From Oryzias latipes (Eukaryota; Chordata; Actinopteri; Beloniformes; Adrianichthyidae): a DNA stretch of 64,000 nucleotides. Each line of letters opens with the position of its first letter. Position 1 is the stretch's first letter. This document shows, piece after piece, positions 1 to 11,719 of the stretch. The translations under genes and the position numbers were made by a program. The stretch spans positions 29,385,818 to 29,449,817 of the forward strand of contig NC_019875.2 in NCBI RefSeq assembly GCF_002234675.1, in the 5' to 3' direction. Under the pieces are notes generated by a model. That model was not told where the DNA came from. It worked only from the letters and a program-made list of their open reading frames with translations, and searched no databases.

Positions 1-984
1 TCCCCAAACGCTGAAACACCAACATCCAAGCTGCTGCTGCAACACACCGCTACACTTCCAGGTAGTCCTGGAGGATACTGGGGCCTGTTTACCAGCTCCG
101 ACCCCCCCGGAGAGATCAGAAGACACCAATTCAGCCAGGAATTGCAAAGGAGGAGACAGCTTCCACCTGCAAATGACCAGGCTCTTTGAGGGTTTCTGCA
201 GTCTCCTTGCGCTTCTCCTGTCAGATTTCAGCCTTGGTGGAATAACAGCAGCCATTCAGCATTGCACGCCTACAGTCTCTTCAGCCTGTCCTTCGTTTTT
301 GTTTGCGGGCATTCAAAACAAGTTTCGAGCAGCTGTCCCTCCCGCCTCGGTGTGTTCGGGCGGTGCGGAGCAGAGATGCAGGTAAAGTAAATATTGATGC
401 AGGGGCCGCATGGCTGCCGCACACCGCCTGAACCCTGACCCCGGGGCAAACGCTTTCCTCTGCTCCCCACTGCTTTGTGTTCGGCTTTTATCATGCTGCC
501 CACATGTGTTGTTCAGAGGAAAAAGGTGAGCCGGTTCATTTGCGTGCACAGGAAGCCTGGTAGACGAGGCTGCCCTGAGGCAACCGTCTTTCTGGAGAGT
601 AGATGTTTTCTGAATATTAATGCTCTGCAGGTTTTTCACTTTTTAGTTTTTTCCATGCCCCCCCCCCCCTCCCCTTCTTTAGGAGGATTTCATCTGACCG
701 GTCCTGCAGTGAAGAGGCTTGTTCCTCTTCTTCATCGATCAAGTCTCTTTGCTCTTGAAACTGTGGGTCAGAGATTGTCCGTTCCCATAGTGACCACAAA
801 AAAAAGCTGGATTTTGGGCTGCTGTCTGAGGAGGAGAATGACAAACGCGAGCGTGTTCTCCGTGCCTCTCCTTTAAGTCTGACAATAACGCAGGAGCCGT
901 GGAGGCCTGCTGGCAAATCAGCCGTGTTGTGTGGACACTGGAATTACCCTGTTTGAGTGTTTCACTTCATAAGGATTCAAAGGG

Positions 985-1370
985 GTTTACTCTCAGTTAT
1001 ACCACGGTCCGGGTGAATACTCCATTCTGATTGGCTGCTGGGTGTGCATTAAAAAGTGATGATGCACAGAGATAACCGCACGTATGGCTTAAATGTTCTG
1101 TATCATTGCGCTGGCTTCTTTAAAACAAGGAGGAGAACTTTCCCTCTGAACTGATCATTTAATCAACCCATCTTGACCATCAGCATAGATACGCCGCTTT
1201 CCTTTGCCGCTGCACTCGAGATCGGTGCCGGCTAAGCAGCGCGTTGTCATGGTAACATGACAAATAGTCCACTTTTTTTTGGAAAAAGCGATCCAAACCG
1301 GGGGAAAAACGAGAGTAAAGCACTAAGAACTGGCTAAACATTTATTTCTTTTGTAAGTGATCATGGTATA
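985..1370. mobile_element. Possible DNA-transposon remnant with short terminal inverted repeats
   Basis: The left end near 995 reads TTATACCACGG. Near 1362 the sequence ATGGTATAA is its imperfect reverse complement. The interior has no coding capacity and includes a CCAAT-type motif (GATTGGCTGC). No target-site duplication was found, so this is a weak call resting on the inverted ends and on a general resemblance to non-autonomous fish transposons. It directly abuts the foldback repeat at 1374-1515 and may be part of the same element. Confidence 0.3.
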
Positions 1371-1373
1371 AGC

Positions 1374-1515
1374 GGGTTAATGGCCTTGGAAGTGTGTATT
1401 GTCAGAAATTAACGCACTTTGTGGCAGCAAACATCCTCCGTTTGGCGTCGGATGGTTCAGGGTTCCCCTGCTTGCGTTAATTTCCGATGATGCACACTTT
1501 GCCGGCCATTAACCC
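1374..1515. repeat. 43-bp inverted repeat (foldback)
   Basis: The left arm (1374-1416) begins GGGTTAATGGCC and ends AATTAACGCA. The right arm (1473-1515) is its reverse complement with a handful of mismatches, ending GGCCATTAACCC. The loop is about 56 nt. A transcript could form a stem of about 40 bp. There is no sign of a gene; the simplest reading is the terminal structure of a foldback DNA transposon. Confidence 0.7.
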
Positions 1516-2984
1516 TTACATGTACAGTAAGGAAATGGGTTTCTCTGTAGAATGAGATGTTTACTCTGCTGTCTGCTCTGAGGGCCAAAAGGGCAAAGAT
1601 TAAATAAAATAAAGACTGGATAAAATATAGACAGGATATCTAAAAACATTCACACATAACAGAAGATATGACTACGCATCAGTAAATGACTAAACCTATA
1701 TACAAATCAGCTGTTGTGCAAATTCATCTGAGAGTAGCTGTGCAAAAGAGACTTCCATCTTAAAATCATGAAAGCCACGACCCGGTGAAGGTCCACAGCA
1801 GTCTGTGTTCCCGCCTCTGAGTTTGTGTTCCTCCACTGGACACACCCCTGACCCGGAGCCGGTTCTGGGGACCAGATGAAGAATAATGGGACCAGCAGAA
1901 CAGCCTGCGTCTGGTGTCAGTGGTTCCACCTGGCTGGGCTGGTGGGCTCATGGCGTTGAAGGTGACTTTTCTGGAGCTTTTAGGGGAGAGCTGCCATTTC
2001 CTTTCAACAGGTTTTCCTCCTGTTAGTTCCTTTCAGTGGTCAGCATGCTGGTTTGTAACTTTTATTTTGAAGGTTTTGAGTGGAAGACTGTTTTATTTTT
2101 ATTTAAGGGTATTTTTTTGTTCACCATGGCTCTCTCTCAAATTATCCTTTCATAACTTCACATCATTATGTCAAAGTGCCTCCCATCATTATTAAGTTCT
2201 TTGTGTTTGTTTTTTTACACATCTTTCTGCTCTACAGAGCCCAACGCTCTTCTCGTTTATTTTTTTTTTAAAGTGAATAAATGCAGTAGTAATAATATGT
2301 TGCCTGTATAGTAGGGATGCCAGAATCCTCGGTTCCAAACCGAACTGCATGTGACGCCATGGAACCAAATGGTGGAGAAAGTGAATCGCTGCATTCTTGC
2401 TGCACAGATTTACGTTGGCAGTGTCAAACACGTGTTGTGCAGCATTACACCAGGCTCAGTATGAGACAACTGAACTCTTTTTTTTCTTTGCTTGGTAGCA
2501 AATGAAAAAGAAGATCTTTATTGTATTCCACAAACTATATATCAAACCGAAACAAAATCCAAAAATTGAGGTTTGAACAGAATCGAGGGGAAAGTGGATG
2601 GTTGGATCCCGTCTGTCTGTTAAAAAGCAATTCTCTAAAAAAGTCAAACAAGACTGACCTGAAGGTCGTAAAACATACATATGATCCATCTGTCCATCAT
2701 CCGGGACGTATTTTACAGAAGAACCCGTCGCATCGCCCTCATCAAGAATGGAGTTGCATGAATGTGATCTCAAATGAGCATCATTTGGTCAAAGTTAACA
2801 AACGCTGGAACTGCGACTAAAACTACACAAACCAGCAGTTGAACTGCCTCCAACATAAAAACAGAGGTTTTTTTTTAAATTGACTCAAAGTTTTCATCAA
2901 CAGAAACCTGCTGGACTTTGGATTATTGTGTCCAAAATCTTGAATTTAGCAAAGTAACTGTGCAGCTACAGTCATTTACTAACT

Positions 2985-3130
2985 CAGTGGACAAATGGTA
3001 GAGTGTCCACCCAGAGACTGGTAGATCACAGGTTCAAATCTAAGATCAAGTCTCACCAAAGACTCTTAAAAAAAGAAGAAGAATCTCAGCATTAAGGGGT
3101 TGGATTGGGGGGGTTACATCACCAAATGGT
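2985..3130 (+). mobile_element. tRNA-derived SINE, 5' part
   Basis: A box-A-like stretch (GGTAGAGTGTCC) is followed by a box-B-like stretch (GGTTCAAATCT), as in a tRNA-derived SINE head. After that comes an A-rich segment and the phrase AAGGGGTTGGATTGGG, which recurs in the copy at 3560-3760. The copy stops after TGGTTCCTGAGC, where its sister continues, so it is 3'-truncated. Polymerase III promoter motifs are degenerate; it is presumably inactive. Confidence 0.65.
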
Positions 3131-3285
3131 TCCTGAGCCAAAGAGCTAAACGCTTTGCTTTTAAAGAGTTAAAACTGGGTCCTTTTTGTGTAAATTTCAA
3201 ATCTGCCACCTCTTTTTTCTACTCCTTTACATTCTTTTTTTTTTTTTTTTTTAGCCAAACCTGCAGAAAAATATATTTTTCTTGT

Positions 3286-3480
3286 TATAGTGATGGGCAA
3301 ACGAAGCTTCATGAAGCACTGAAGCCTTGTTGGTTTACTCCAGTTCAAAGCTTCTTGAAGCTTCATTTTCTCTAGTAGGACATCAGAGGATGCAGAAATA
3401 TCAGTTGGTGGGAGTTTGAAGTGTGTGGCGTTTTGCGGAAAGCCTGAAATTGTGTCACGAAAACACATATTTAGGTTCTT
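3286..3480. mobile_element. hAT-like non-autonomous element fragment
   Basis: The segment starts TAGTGATGGGCAAACGAAGC and contains repeated GAAGCTTCA motifs, a style typical of non-autonomous hAT elements of fish. No coding capacity and no clear second end or target-site duplication was found. The family assignment is from general resemblance only. Confidence 0.35.
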
Positions 3481-3559
3481 CAATCAGCTAAACAATAAAT
3501 ATACAAAAAGATTTACAAAGGAGCTAATAGACACAAACGTCTAATCCACTGCAGGTGAT

Positions 3560-3760
3560 AGGAAAAAAATCCGTCCCTGCTTGACCCTCAGTACTAAGGG
3601 GTTGGATTGGGTGTGTGTTTGGGGGGTTTACATCACCAAATGGTTCCTGAGCGCTGCGGTACCTGCAGCTCAACGCTCCCCCAGGGGAGGGGTCAAAGGC
3701 GGAGGACAAATGTCCCACACCAGAGTGAGTGAATGGGGACTTTGAGTTCATTTTAATGAC
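3560..3760 (+). mobile_element. tRNA-derived SINE, 3' body and tail
   Basis: This copy shares AAGGGGTTGGATTGGG and ATCACCAAATGGTTCCTGAG with the SINE at 2985-3130. It then continues into a conserved 3' body with GCTCCCCCAGGGGAGGGGTC, ending in a GGGACTTTGAGT-like tail. This matches the layout of a common fish SINE whose body ends in ACTTTAA-type repeats. The head is missing. Confidence 0.65.
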
Positions 3761-6037
3761 AACCATGACATCAGTGTGGGGTCATGACCTTCAGTTTGGT
3801 TTGCTTCCTCAGTTCTTCAGCTTTGTTTACCTGTCAGTCACAGCAGGCTGCAGTTCTTGATCCACGCCGTCTTTATTTGTTTGTGTCATTTTCTGTGTAT
3901 TTAAGGTCCACTTTTCTGTTCTTTCTTGTCAGATCTTCTGTTTTGTCGTCCTTTTGTTGCTCTCTTAGTTCCTGGTGTTTCATCTTTATTTATTCTAATT
4001 TTCTGTCTCCTGATACGAAGTACAAATAACTTTATGTCATCACTTCAATAGTTTTTCCTGATTATATTTCATAGTTTACTCCTGTAGCACCAATGACATT
4101 ATTTTTTCCATACTTACAATTTACTGAGTATTTTTATGCCTTCGTGTGCTGAAATCTTTTATAAAATGACCAGAAACACCTTTTTTCTGCTGCTTACATT
4201 AATGCGCTAAAAGATGAGATGTCCCTGCAGCAAACCTGCAACAATGAGGATTGTGTCCCCTTCAGACCGGCGTTTAACCTCCACCGAGTGTCACGGCGGG
4301 GGCTGCAGGTCTGTCCTTGAGCTGCTGAGCCGGCCTGTGGAGAGCGGCGAAGATGACAGGTCACAGACGCGCCCGCCACACCCCCCCATTTGGACTCACT
4401 GCCCATCCACACTGAGCCTGATGGGATCCATCTGGAAGGATGAGATAAACCCTCCAAACGTAGGCGTCCAAAACCTGCAGGGATTTACCCAAGAAGACGG
4501 CGGGCTTTGATGAACGCCGAGCAGGCTTCTGAAAAGGAATCAATCAGGTAATTATAAAGCAATGAAACACTTGAATTGGACAGATAACCTGTTTCCATTT
4601 GGCTGTGGTGGTCAGAGAGCAGCTTAATGAGAAAAATCTAATCTGTGTTATTACAGTCCGACCAAAGGAGCAGATAAAAAAACATTAAACCGCTGTGAAA
4701 ACACAGAAAATTGGGGATCATTACAATTCCAGCAGGAACTTGCATATGGTGTCAATTTTAAGGTAATAAGCTTGAAATTCTGCTCTCAGGAAATAAAAAA
4801 AGTGCAGCAATGAAAGCCTTCATCCCCGGCGAGCACAACAAAGACGCTCCTACACACAACAACACGTTACACACAGATAATGGGATGAAATGGCTAGCTA
4901 TTTTCCTCTAGCACTGGTCTGTGTGGAAAAGTGTCAGTGATGTGTCTGCCGCTGTCTTTGCTAACCGACATCTGTGCTGCCGGATCCCATGAGAACCTCC
5001 TCACAAAAGGAGCATATTGTCTGAGCCTGTTTTCATAAAAAGAAAAAGAAAAGCTCTTTAAGTGTTTGAAACTTTGGAAAACGTGGCTGTTTCCATCTAA
5101 GACACACCTCCTGGGTCCCAACTGGAGCTTCCTCCATCAACAGTTCCTTCAAACGCCACAACGTGAAACCAGAGTGATGAAGACCAGAACAGAGGACGAG
5201 TTAAGCGGCAAAAAAATGGCGGAAGATACTATCATAAAGAAAGAGAAACAGGAAAACAATGGGTTGAAAGCAACAGACTGAAAACTTTTCTTCACGAAGA
5301 GCGAGAAGACAGAAGAGCCGGATTTGGTGACTCTTGCTGTGCTTTGTGGGACGGGGGCTTCAAGATCAGGACGTCTTGCTGTCGTGTGCTGCCCGGCCTT
5401 TGGCGAATGCCAGGCACAGCGTGTCCCCACGGGGGTGGGGGGGGTGCTTCTGCCATCAAAAGCAAACAATGTTTAAAGTTCACGCAGGTAAAGGTCGCTC
5501 CACAAACCGCTGCAGGGTGGAGCCCATCCCCTTCCTCACGCGGTTGGCGTCACGGCGCTTCAGCTGTGTGTTGGCGGACTGAAGCGGGTTTCATCCCTTC
5601 TTCATTTGTGTACTAGCCGCTCCTGGAACTCACCTTCTCATTGGAGGACGACTCCCGGCGCTCAGATGTTCACCTCAAACTCAGACAATAGTCCTAATGG
5701 TCCATCAGAAGAGGTCTGCAGGAATTGTTGGTGACCACAAAGGCTTCCAGATTAGCCTGTAATTATTGCTGACCTTTGGCCGTCAGCTCCCCTCTGCGTG
5801 ATTAAAAGGTCAAACGCGAATCGGGCTCCTCCTCGGCCCTGCGGAGAAGTTTTGACCTGTTGCTCTGCTCTGTCTGAGGGCCCTTCAGCTCTCTCCTGAA
5901 AACAGATCTTCAGCTTCCTGAGATGAAAAGTCTCGGTTTGTTTTTCATGTCCATCATCAAGGTGGACCTTTTCACATCCAAACTGTAATTTGTAAAGCAA
6001 AAACAACATTTTAGACATTTACCCTTTTTGTCCTAAA

Positions 6038-6118
6038 AGCCCCTCTCCCATCATCTTTTGATCTATTTTCTGTTCATTCTAATGATGCTGTTTTCAGTCC
6101 AAAAACTTGTTGAAAACA
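6038..6118 (+). repeat. Dispersed repeat family 1, short copy
   Basis: Contains CCCATCATCTTTTGATC and TGATGCTGTTTTCAG, which align to the start of the longer copies at 36450-36905 and 44515-44895. It is a fragment of about 80 bp with no coding capacity. Confidence 0.55.
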
Positions 6119-7766
6119 CCATTTAACTATCTTTTCACCTTTTTTGTCACGTGAGCTTTGAGCTGTTAAAGATTTTGTTCATTTATCAAAAATCTTGGAG
6201 AGATTTCTGCTTTTTGGAAGCTGCTTTTGATGTCAAACTGCATTCCTGTCCTGCAGTGATGCTTGTGTAACAGGAAACTGTTCTAAAATGCAACTTTGCT
6301 CTGAAATTCAAACACTCCTGATGATTTTTGTCCGATTAAATGAGAAATACAAAAAAAAAAATGGAGTTGTTTAACCCTGAGGAAGTCTCAGTCTTTCCCA
6401 TGACACTGATATTAGAAATGACAGCAGAGAGGCAGCAGTTTGGTTTAAAGAGGGAGTAATACACAAACTCAACTTCACCTGTGACCTTCTCTGCTGGGGG
6501 CTTCAGAAAAAGTACCTCCCATTCTTCCAACTCAGAGGGGCAAGAAAAAATAGCTTTAAGCGAGGAGGTTATCAGTGCACCAACAGACCTCCGGCGCTGC
6601 GTGATTATAACTCAGAGCAAACGCTCTGAGTGTCCTTTTGATCCGCACGGTCTGTCCCACGAGTGTGGAGGTGATTCAGCCGGTTGTGTGTTCAAGGTTC
6701 AAGCAGGACCTCTGAGACAGTTTCTGTCAAATATTTGTACAAACACACAAAGTCAAGGCTGCCTGGTCCTTGGAAATGAGAACACACAGACAAAGAGGCT
6801 CCGCTGCTCAGGCAACACCTGGCCATGGTGGGTCTCTAAGCAACTACTGTTAGTCCATGAAAGGAAGCGGCACCTGCTTAATGACAATCTGGCTGGAACC
6901 AGAAAAAGTGGAGTAGTTTGTGATGTTTCCCTTAATGGTGGAGCTTCTTCATTCAGGCGGTGTTTTCAGGTTCAGATTGTTGAGTTGTTGTAGGAGTGAG
7001 GCAGAGTGGCAGCAGAACTGACGAAGATGTGTTTGACAAACCCAAAGATCTGAGGGGGACACGATGAAAAGGATGCTGGGAAACCGACCCAAAGGGATCC
7101 AGATGCCCTGATGAGGTAAAAACATCTCCTTTCTTGGAAGCTGCTTCTCATCGAACTGGCCGCCGCAGTAAAAACGTGAAGTGGAAGGGAGCTGGAGGTG
7201 GTATGACTTTTGAGATACTGAATAAGAACTCCTTCACAGGTGTGTCAAGGTGACCATGGCTGCCGCTGGCTCTCAATCGGAGCATCTTAAGGATTCATGA
7301 ACAAATGAAACAAATCTAAACCAAGAGGAACCCAATTTGGATTTGACTGAGCCGGGCTGCTGTCATTTCTGTTGGCTCAGCCTCTGATGTCACTGAATGT
7401 GCAGTGCGGGCTTCCAGTGCGCACCTTCGGGGGCGCAGCAGTGGCACAGGCAGTGAATTTCACTCTTCCTTCAGTATCTACCCAGAAACCGGCCGCCGAG
7501 CCTCCTGGAAGCTCAGCTTTTCTTCCAACAGCTCGTGCTTTTCCCCCCCTGAGGAACTTTTTGGGAGCAGGAGAAAAGAGGTGAGGCGCAGCTCCACTTG
7601 TGTGATGGTGTCCTTGAGCGCGAGCTGTCTTTCTCCTCTCTGTTAGAGCCGACCCTCATGGATGAATGCCCCCCTCCCCATTGTTTTTGTAGCAGAAGCG
7701 AGGATTTCAGCCGAAGTTGAGCGCTCAGTTCCCGCCGCAGCAGCCGCCTCCGCCGCGTTCAGCACC

Positions 7767-10395
7767 ATGGAGAGCGGCGTGGTGCACATCTTCAAAGAGG
7801 ACAAGTGTCCCTCGGGTCAGATGGGGGAGTGCGTCCCAAACTTCACTTGGCAGCCCGGCTTACCGGACATCTACAACTACACCCCCAACGGCACGTGGGA
7901 CTCGGAACCGGAGCCGCTGTCGCCCATCATCCCCATCATAGTGGCCGTGTACTCCGTGGTGTTCGTGGTGGGCTTAGTGGGGAACTGTTTGGTCATGTAT
8001 GTCATCATCAGGTGAGTTTTTATCCTTTTCCAAAATAAATAAATAAAAAAAAAAAAAACAACAGGTAACAGAAAGTGCGGGATGGAGCGGGTCTGCGCGC
8101 GCGGCGGCGCCCGCACACTAAATGGATAATTGGCGCAAAATGATCGCGGCTTTTCAGCCTTTGAGCACGTGCTGTCATAAATCTGGGAACATGCGCGTTA
8201 ATTTGCATTCAGACAGGAGCAGCAACAGAAAAGCAAACACGCGCCCGCGCGCATTGCGTTTATTTCCATATAGATTGGATTTTAAGTTTGTGTCTGACTG
8301 TTTCACGTGTGCGCGCCTGCGCACTCTTATTGTTTAAGCCAAATCACTTAAACGCGCAGCATGAATGACAGCTTTGTGAGGGCTGCAGGGCTTCGGTTCA
8401 AACTTAAATGCAAAAGAGAACCGAATAAGTATTAAACATTGCAATAATTCTGCGAAAAATCCGATTTTGATTTCAATTTTCTGTCATTGCAGCTGAGCTG
8501 ATGACTTTTTGAAAACCTTCTGCAAAAAACAACAAAACGTATTTAAAAAATATGATGTTTTTTGCAAATGTTCTGAAGAAAAAAATCTTTTTCTTTAGCA
8601 ATTTGAACCTATAAAAATAATATGCAATGATTTAAAAAAACGGACGTTTGTCCCTAAACGCAGCTCATGATGATTGTGGGAAGAGCACCACAATAACCTC
8701 CAGAAATATTTTGGGGTCTTTGGACTCATCATGACTCACCGGCGCCATCAAAAGCCGGCATCAGTCAGTGCTGACATCCGTGCAAGAGGCGTGCGTAATC
8801 GGCACGTCTTGTGCTGCTAAATACAACATTTGGGGACAGGTTTACCGACATCTTTAGAGAAAGTTTTGGTTTTTATTCCAGCCCACATGCGTTTTTTACT
8901 TCTTGCATCATGGATGTTTCAAAGACCTGCAGCTCAGGCCTGCCTCACCGAGCAGGAAGTGAGCAAAAGTTGTGAATGCTGAGCGTCCTTCCTCCTCTGC
9001 AGGAATGAGGGGATTCATTCTGTTCCAGCTGCTGCAGCACATCCACGATGCAAATGCAGGGCTGCTGATGCAACAGGGTAGTTGCATCACACCTTTCCGA
9101 ACTTTTCTCCAACCTCCAAATGGATTTCCTGATGTGTTCTTGATCTGGTGTTTAATTTTTTTAAAATCTGGTCCATCTGACATCTGAATGACCGTATCAC
9201 TGTTTGCCTTCCTGGTTTCTCCATCCCAAACACAGATACACCAAAATGAAAACAGCCACTAACATCTACATCTTCAACCTGGCCGTGGCCGACGCCCTGG
9301 TCACCACCACCATGCCCTTCCAGAGCACCGACTACCTGCTCAGCTCCTGGCCGTTTGGCGAGGTGGCGTGTAAAGTTTTCATCTCCATCGACTACTACAA
9401 CATGTTCACCAGCATCTTCACCCTGACCATGATGAGCGTGGACCGCTACGTGGCCGTGTGCCACCCCGTGAAGGCGCTGGACTTCCGCACGCCAGTGAAG
9501 GCCAAGATCATCAACGTGGTCATCTGGATGCTGTCGTCGGCTGCTGGGATCCCCGCCATGATTCTGGGCAGCACCAACACCAACAATGGTACACTGCACT
9601 GGCCTTCTTCCTACGTTTCCAGATACCTCTGCCTCATTCTGTCTTCTAATCCTAAAAAGTTATAACTTTGTTTTAGATTTTCTGAACACAAAAACCTTTT
9701 ATTTGTTGACCCAAAAGCTGTTGATTAAGTTAACAAATCTCTTCCTATCGCAGGATTTCAAAGTGACGTTTTACGGCTTTAACATGATCTGAACCGTTCC
9801 AAGCCAATCCAAACATCTCCACGTTCATTCTGTTTATACTTCCCTCCCTTTGACAGGAACCACAGAGTGTGCTCTGCAGTTCCCAGAGCCCTACGCCTAC
9901 TGGGACACCCTGATGAAGATCTGTGTCTTCATCTTTGCTTTCGTGGCCCCCCTCATCATCATCTCCGTCTGCTACACGCTGATGGTCCTCCGCTTGAAGA
10001 GCGTCCGGCTCCTTTCCGGCTCACGGGAGAAGGACCGCAACCTGCGGCGCATCACCCGCCTGGTGCTGGTGGTCGTGGCGGTTTTCGTGGTCTGCTGGAC
10101 CCCCATCCACATCTTCATCCTGGTCAAAGCTCTGTCGGCCAGCGTGCCCGAGACCACCGCCGTCATGGCCGCCTACTTCTTCTGCGTGGCTCTGGGCTAC
10201 ACCAACAGCAGCCTGAACCCCATCCTCTACGCCTTCCTGGACGAGAACTTCAAGCGGTGCTTCAGGGACTTCTGCTGCCCCAGAGCTGTGGGACAAGGGG
10301 ACTGTCAGGGGGTGAGCAGAGTGAGGAGCACCCTGAGGGACCACACCTGCCCCCCCGAAGGCCGGGGCAACGTGAAGCAGCCCAGGCCCGTATGA
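7767..10395 (+). CDS. oprk1: Kappa-type opioid receptor (class A GPCR), 3 exons, 378 aa
   Basis: Exons are 7767-8011, 9236-9588 and 9857-10395; all junctions are GT-AG and keep frame. The product is a seven-helix Gi/o-coupled receptor of the plasma membrane for endogenous opioid peptides. Introns fall after TM1 and TM4, the standard opioid-receptor layout. Visible motifs: sodium-site Asp101, amine-binding Asp134 (SIDYYNMF), DRY at 151-153, CWTP at 279-282, NPILY in TM7, a conserved Cys127-Cys204 pair and C-tail cysteines. [26 protein letters not shown] and HIFILV favour kappa over mu or delta. The start MESGVVHIF was chosen because it has a strong Kozak context and gives 378 aa (human kappa is 380); an in-frame upstream ATG at 7662 adds low-complexity Ala sequence. 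Oddities: Lys290 sits where human kappa has Glu297, and ECL2 lacks the acidic run seen in human kappa. Confidence 0.95.
8012..9235 (+). other. oprk1 intron 1
   Basis: A GT-AG intron between TM1 and the rest of the receptor. It holds an A-rich run near 8045, a GC-rich stretch at about 8090-8330, and otherwise unremarkable AT-rich sequence. No gene or repeat was recognised. Confidence 0.85.
9589..9856 (+). other. oprk1 intron 2
   Basis: A short GT-AG intron that splits a glycine codon in extracellular loop 2. Donor GTACAC, acceptor TTTGACAG. Nothing else was recognised within it. Confidence 0.9.
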
Positions 10396-11698
10396 CTAGC
10401 CATGGACACGCCCTCTGTGCCGTTCCACAGCTGGGAGGACTCCAATGACCTCTGTCTGACACAAGTCACCACTAGTATTTAAACAAACCTGCCACGAACT
10501 ATGACCCAAGTGAAAGTACTTCAATCTTACTCCACAAATACTCCTCCTAACCGTAGTATTATTCCAGGTGCCACTGGCATTAAAGTCGTGTTAAAATGTG
10601 GAGATTTGCACTTTAGTTAACCTAAAATAAGCAATTTACTTTCTACTCTGGATTTCTTCTAGTCAAACATACAAAAACTTCATAGATATGAGGTAGAAAT
10701 ATTGGTAAATCAGACTTAACAATTACTTTAACCTCATATGCTTTTGAGTGTTTGTAAAATGAAATACTTCAATCATACTTGTACGTCTACTTCATACTTT
10801 ATTACAGATGTGGTTGAAGTTTTGAAAAGCAAACTTTTCCAGATCTTCAACTTCCTGTGTGTACTTCTACTTTATATCTGTGAAAATCTGCTTCTCAAAC
10901 TCTACAAATATTTTATTCATATCTTTAGATTGAGGGAAAACGAACCACTCAAATACTTATATTCGTTTCAGTTTCTGCCACATTTGTTCCATTTCGTGTC
11001 AAGAACTCGCAGACATAAACTTCAGGTCATTTCATTCAAAGTTTTAGTACTTTTAGCCTGCCTGTGGTCACAGCTACAGAAAAGCAGCTATTCTTTCAGG
11101 TAAAAGTGAAGATTAGACACATTTAGGATTGTAGGATTGATATTTATTTTAAACTCTGATGTGAAGTTGGACTCTGAATTGTTTAAATTGCATTTATAAA
11201 CAGAAAATAATGAAAGACGTCCATGAAAACAGGATTCCTTTTCGAACGTCTTTTGCTTCTTTACAAACTGTCACTTTGAGGGTTTTTTCATCCAGTCAAG
11301 CAGGAAAAAACACAAATAGAAATGCAGATCCTTGTTTTAAGATGCTGGACATGGAATCAGTTTTTCTTTTGCTTTGATGAAAATGTACATTTCTGGAATA
11401 TTTGGCTCAAACTCAGGGATCTGAAAATCCCAGCTGAACGGCAGCCTTTTCTCATCCACGATGAGCGAGTCTTTGGACTTTCTGAGCCCCGTCTGACCCC
11501 GACCTGAACGTTTCCAGACGACGCTCTGGCAGAAAAGGACGCTTGGACTGTGGAAAAAAACAAAACAAAAGAAAAAAACAAGCCAGAATTGGAAACTAAA
11601 TCTTCTTAATCTGTTTCCTAATTTCATTTAGCAAAACTTGCTCTTTGTAAATGTCAGCTCAGCTTTGTGTTTGTGCGCTTATTGTATATAGAAATAAA
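10396..11698 (+). other. oprk1 3' untranslated region with poly(A) signal
   Basis: AT-rich sequence after the stop codon. The first strong AATAAA is at 11693-11698, preceded by a T-rich stretch, giving a 3' UTR of about 1.3 kb. Several TACTTC / CTACTTTAT-type repeats at 10,500-10,900 suggest partly decayed repeat material. The 3' end is inferred from the signal only. Confidence 0.5.
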
Positions 11699-11719
11699 AC
11701 TGTGGTTAGTTGAGATGAA

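Larger units (their letters stand above)
1..7660. other. Intergenic DNA upstream of oprk1
   Basis: No open reading frame here resembles a known protein; the longest (about 170 codons at 6481-6993) has no recognisable domain and no splice partner. The stretch holds a poly-C run near 660, a foldback repeat at 1374-1515, two pieces of one SINE family (about 2985-3130 and 3560-3760), a hAT-like fragment near 3286-3480 and a short piece of dispersed repeat family 1 near 6040. The distal regulatory region of oprk1 may lie in the last 1-2 kb, but I cannot point to a specific element. Confidence 0.6.

Noticed and set aside
2311-2430. Possible hAT fragment (GGGATGCCAGAATCC start)
   Set aside because: Only one end-like motif, no second end and no duplication.
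6481-6993. 170-codon plus-strand open frame upstream of oprk1
   Set aside because: No recognisable motif, no splice partner and composition like its surroundings.
7662-7766. In-frame upstream ATG extending the opioid receptor by 35 residues
   Set aside because: The extension is Ala-rich low-complexity sequence, and the downstream ATG has a better Kozak context and gives the usual receptor length and MESGVVHIF start.
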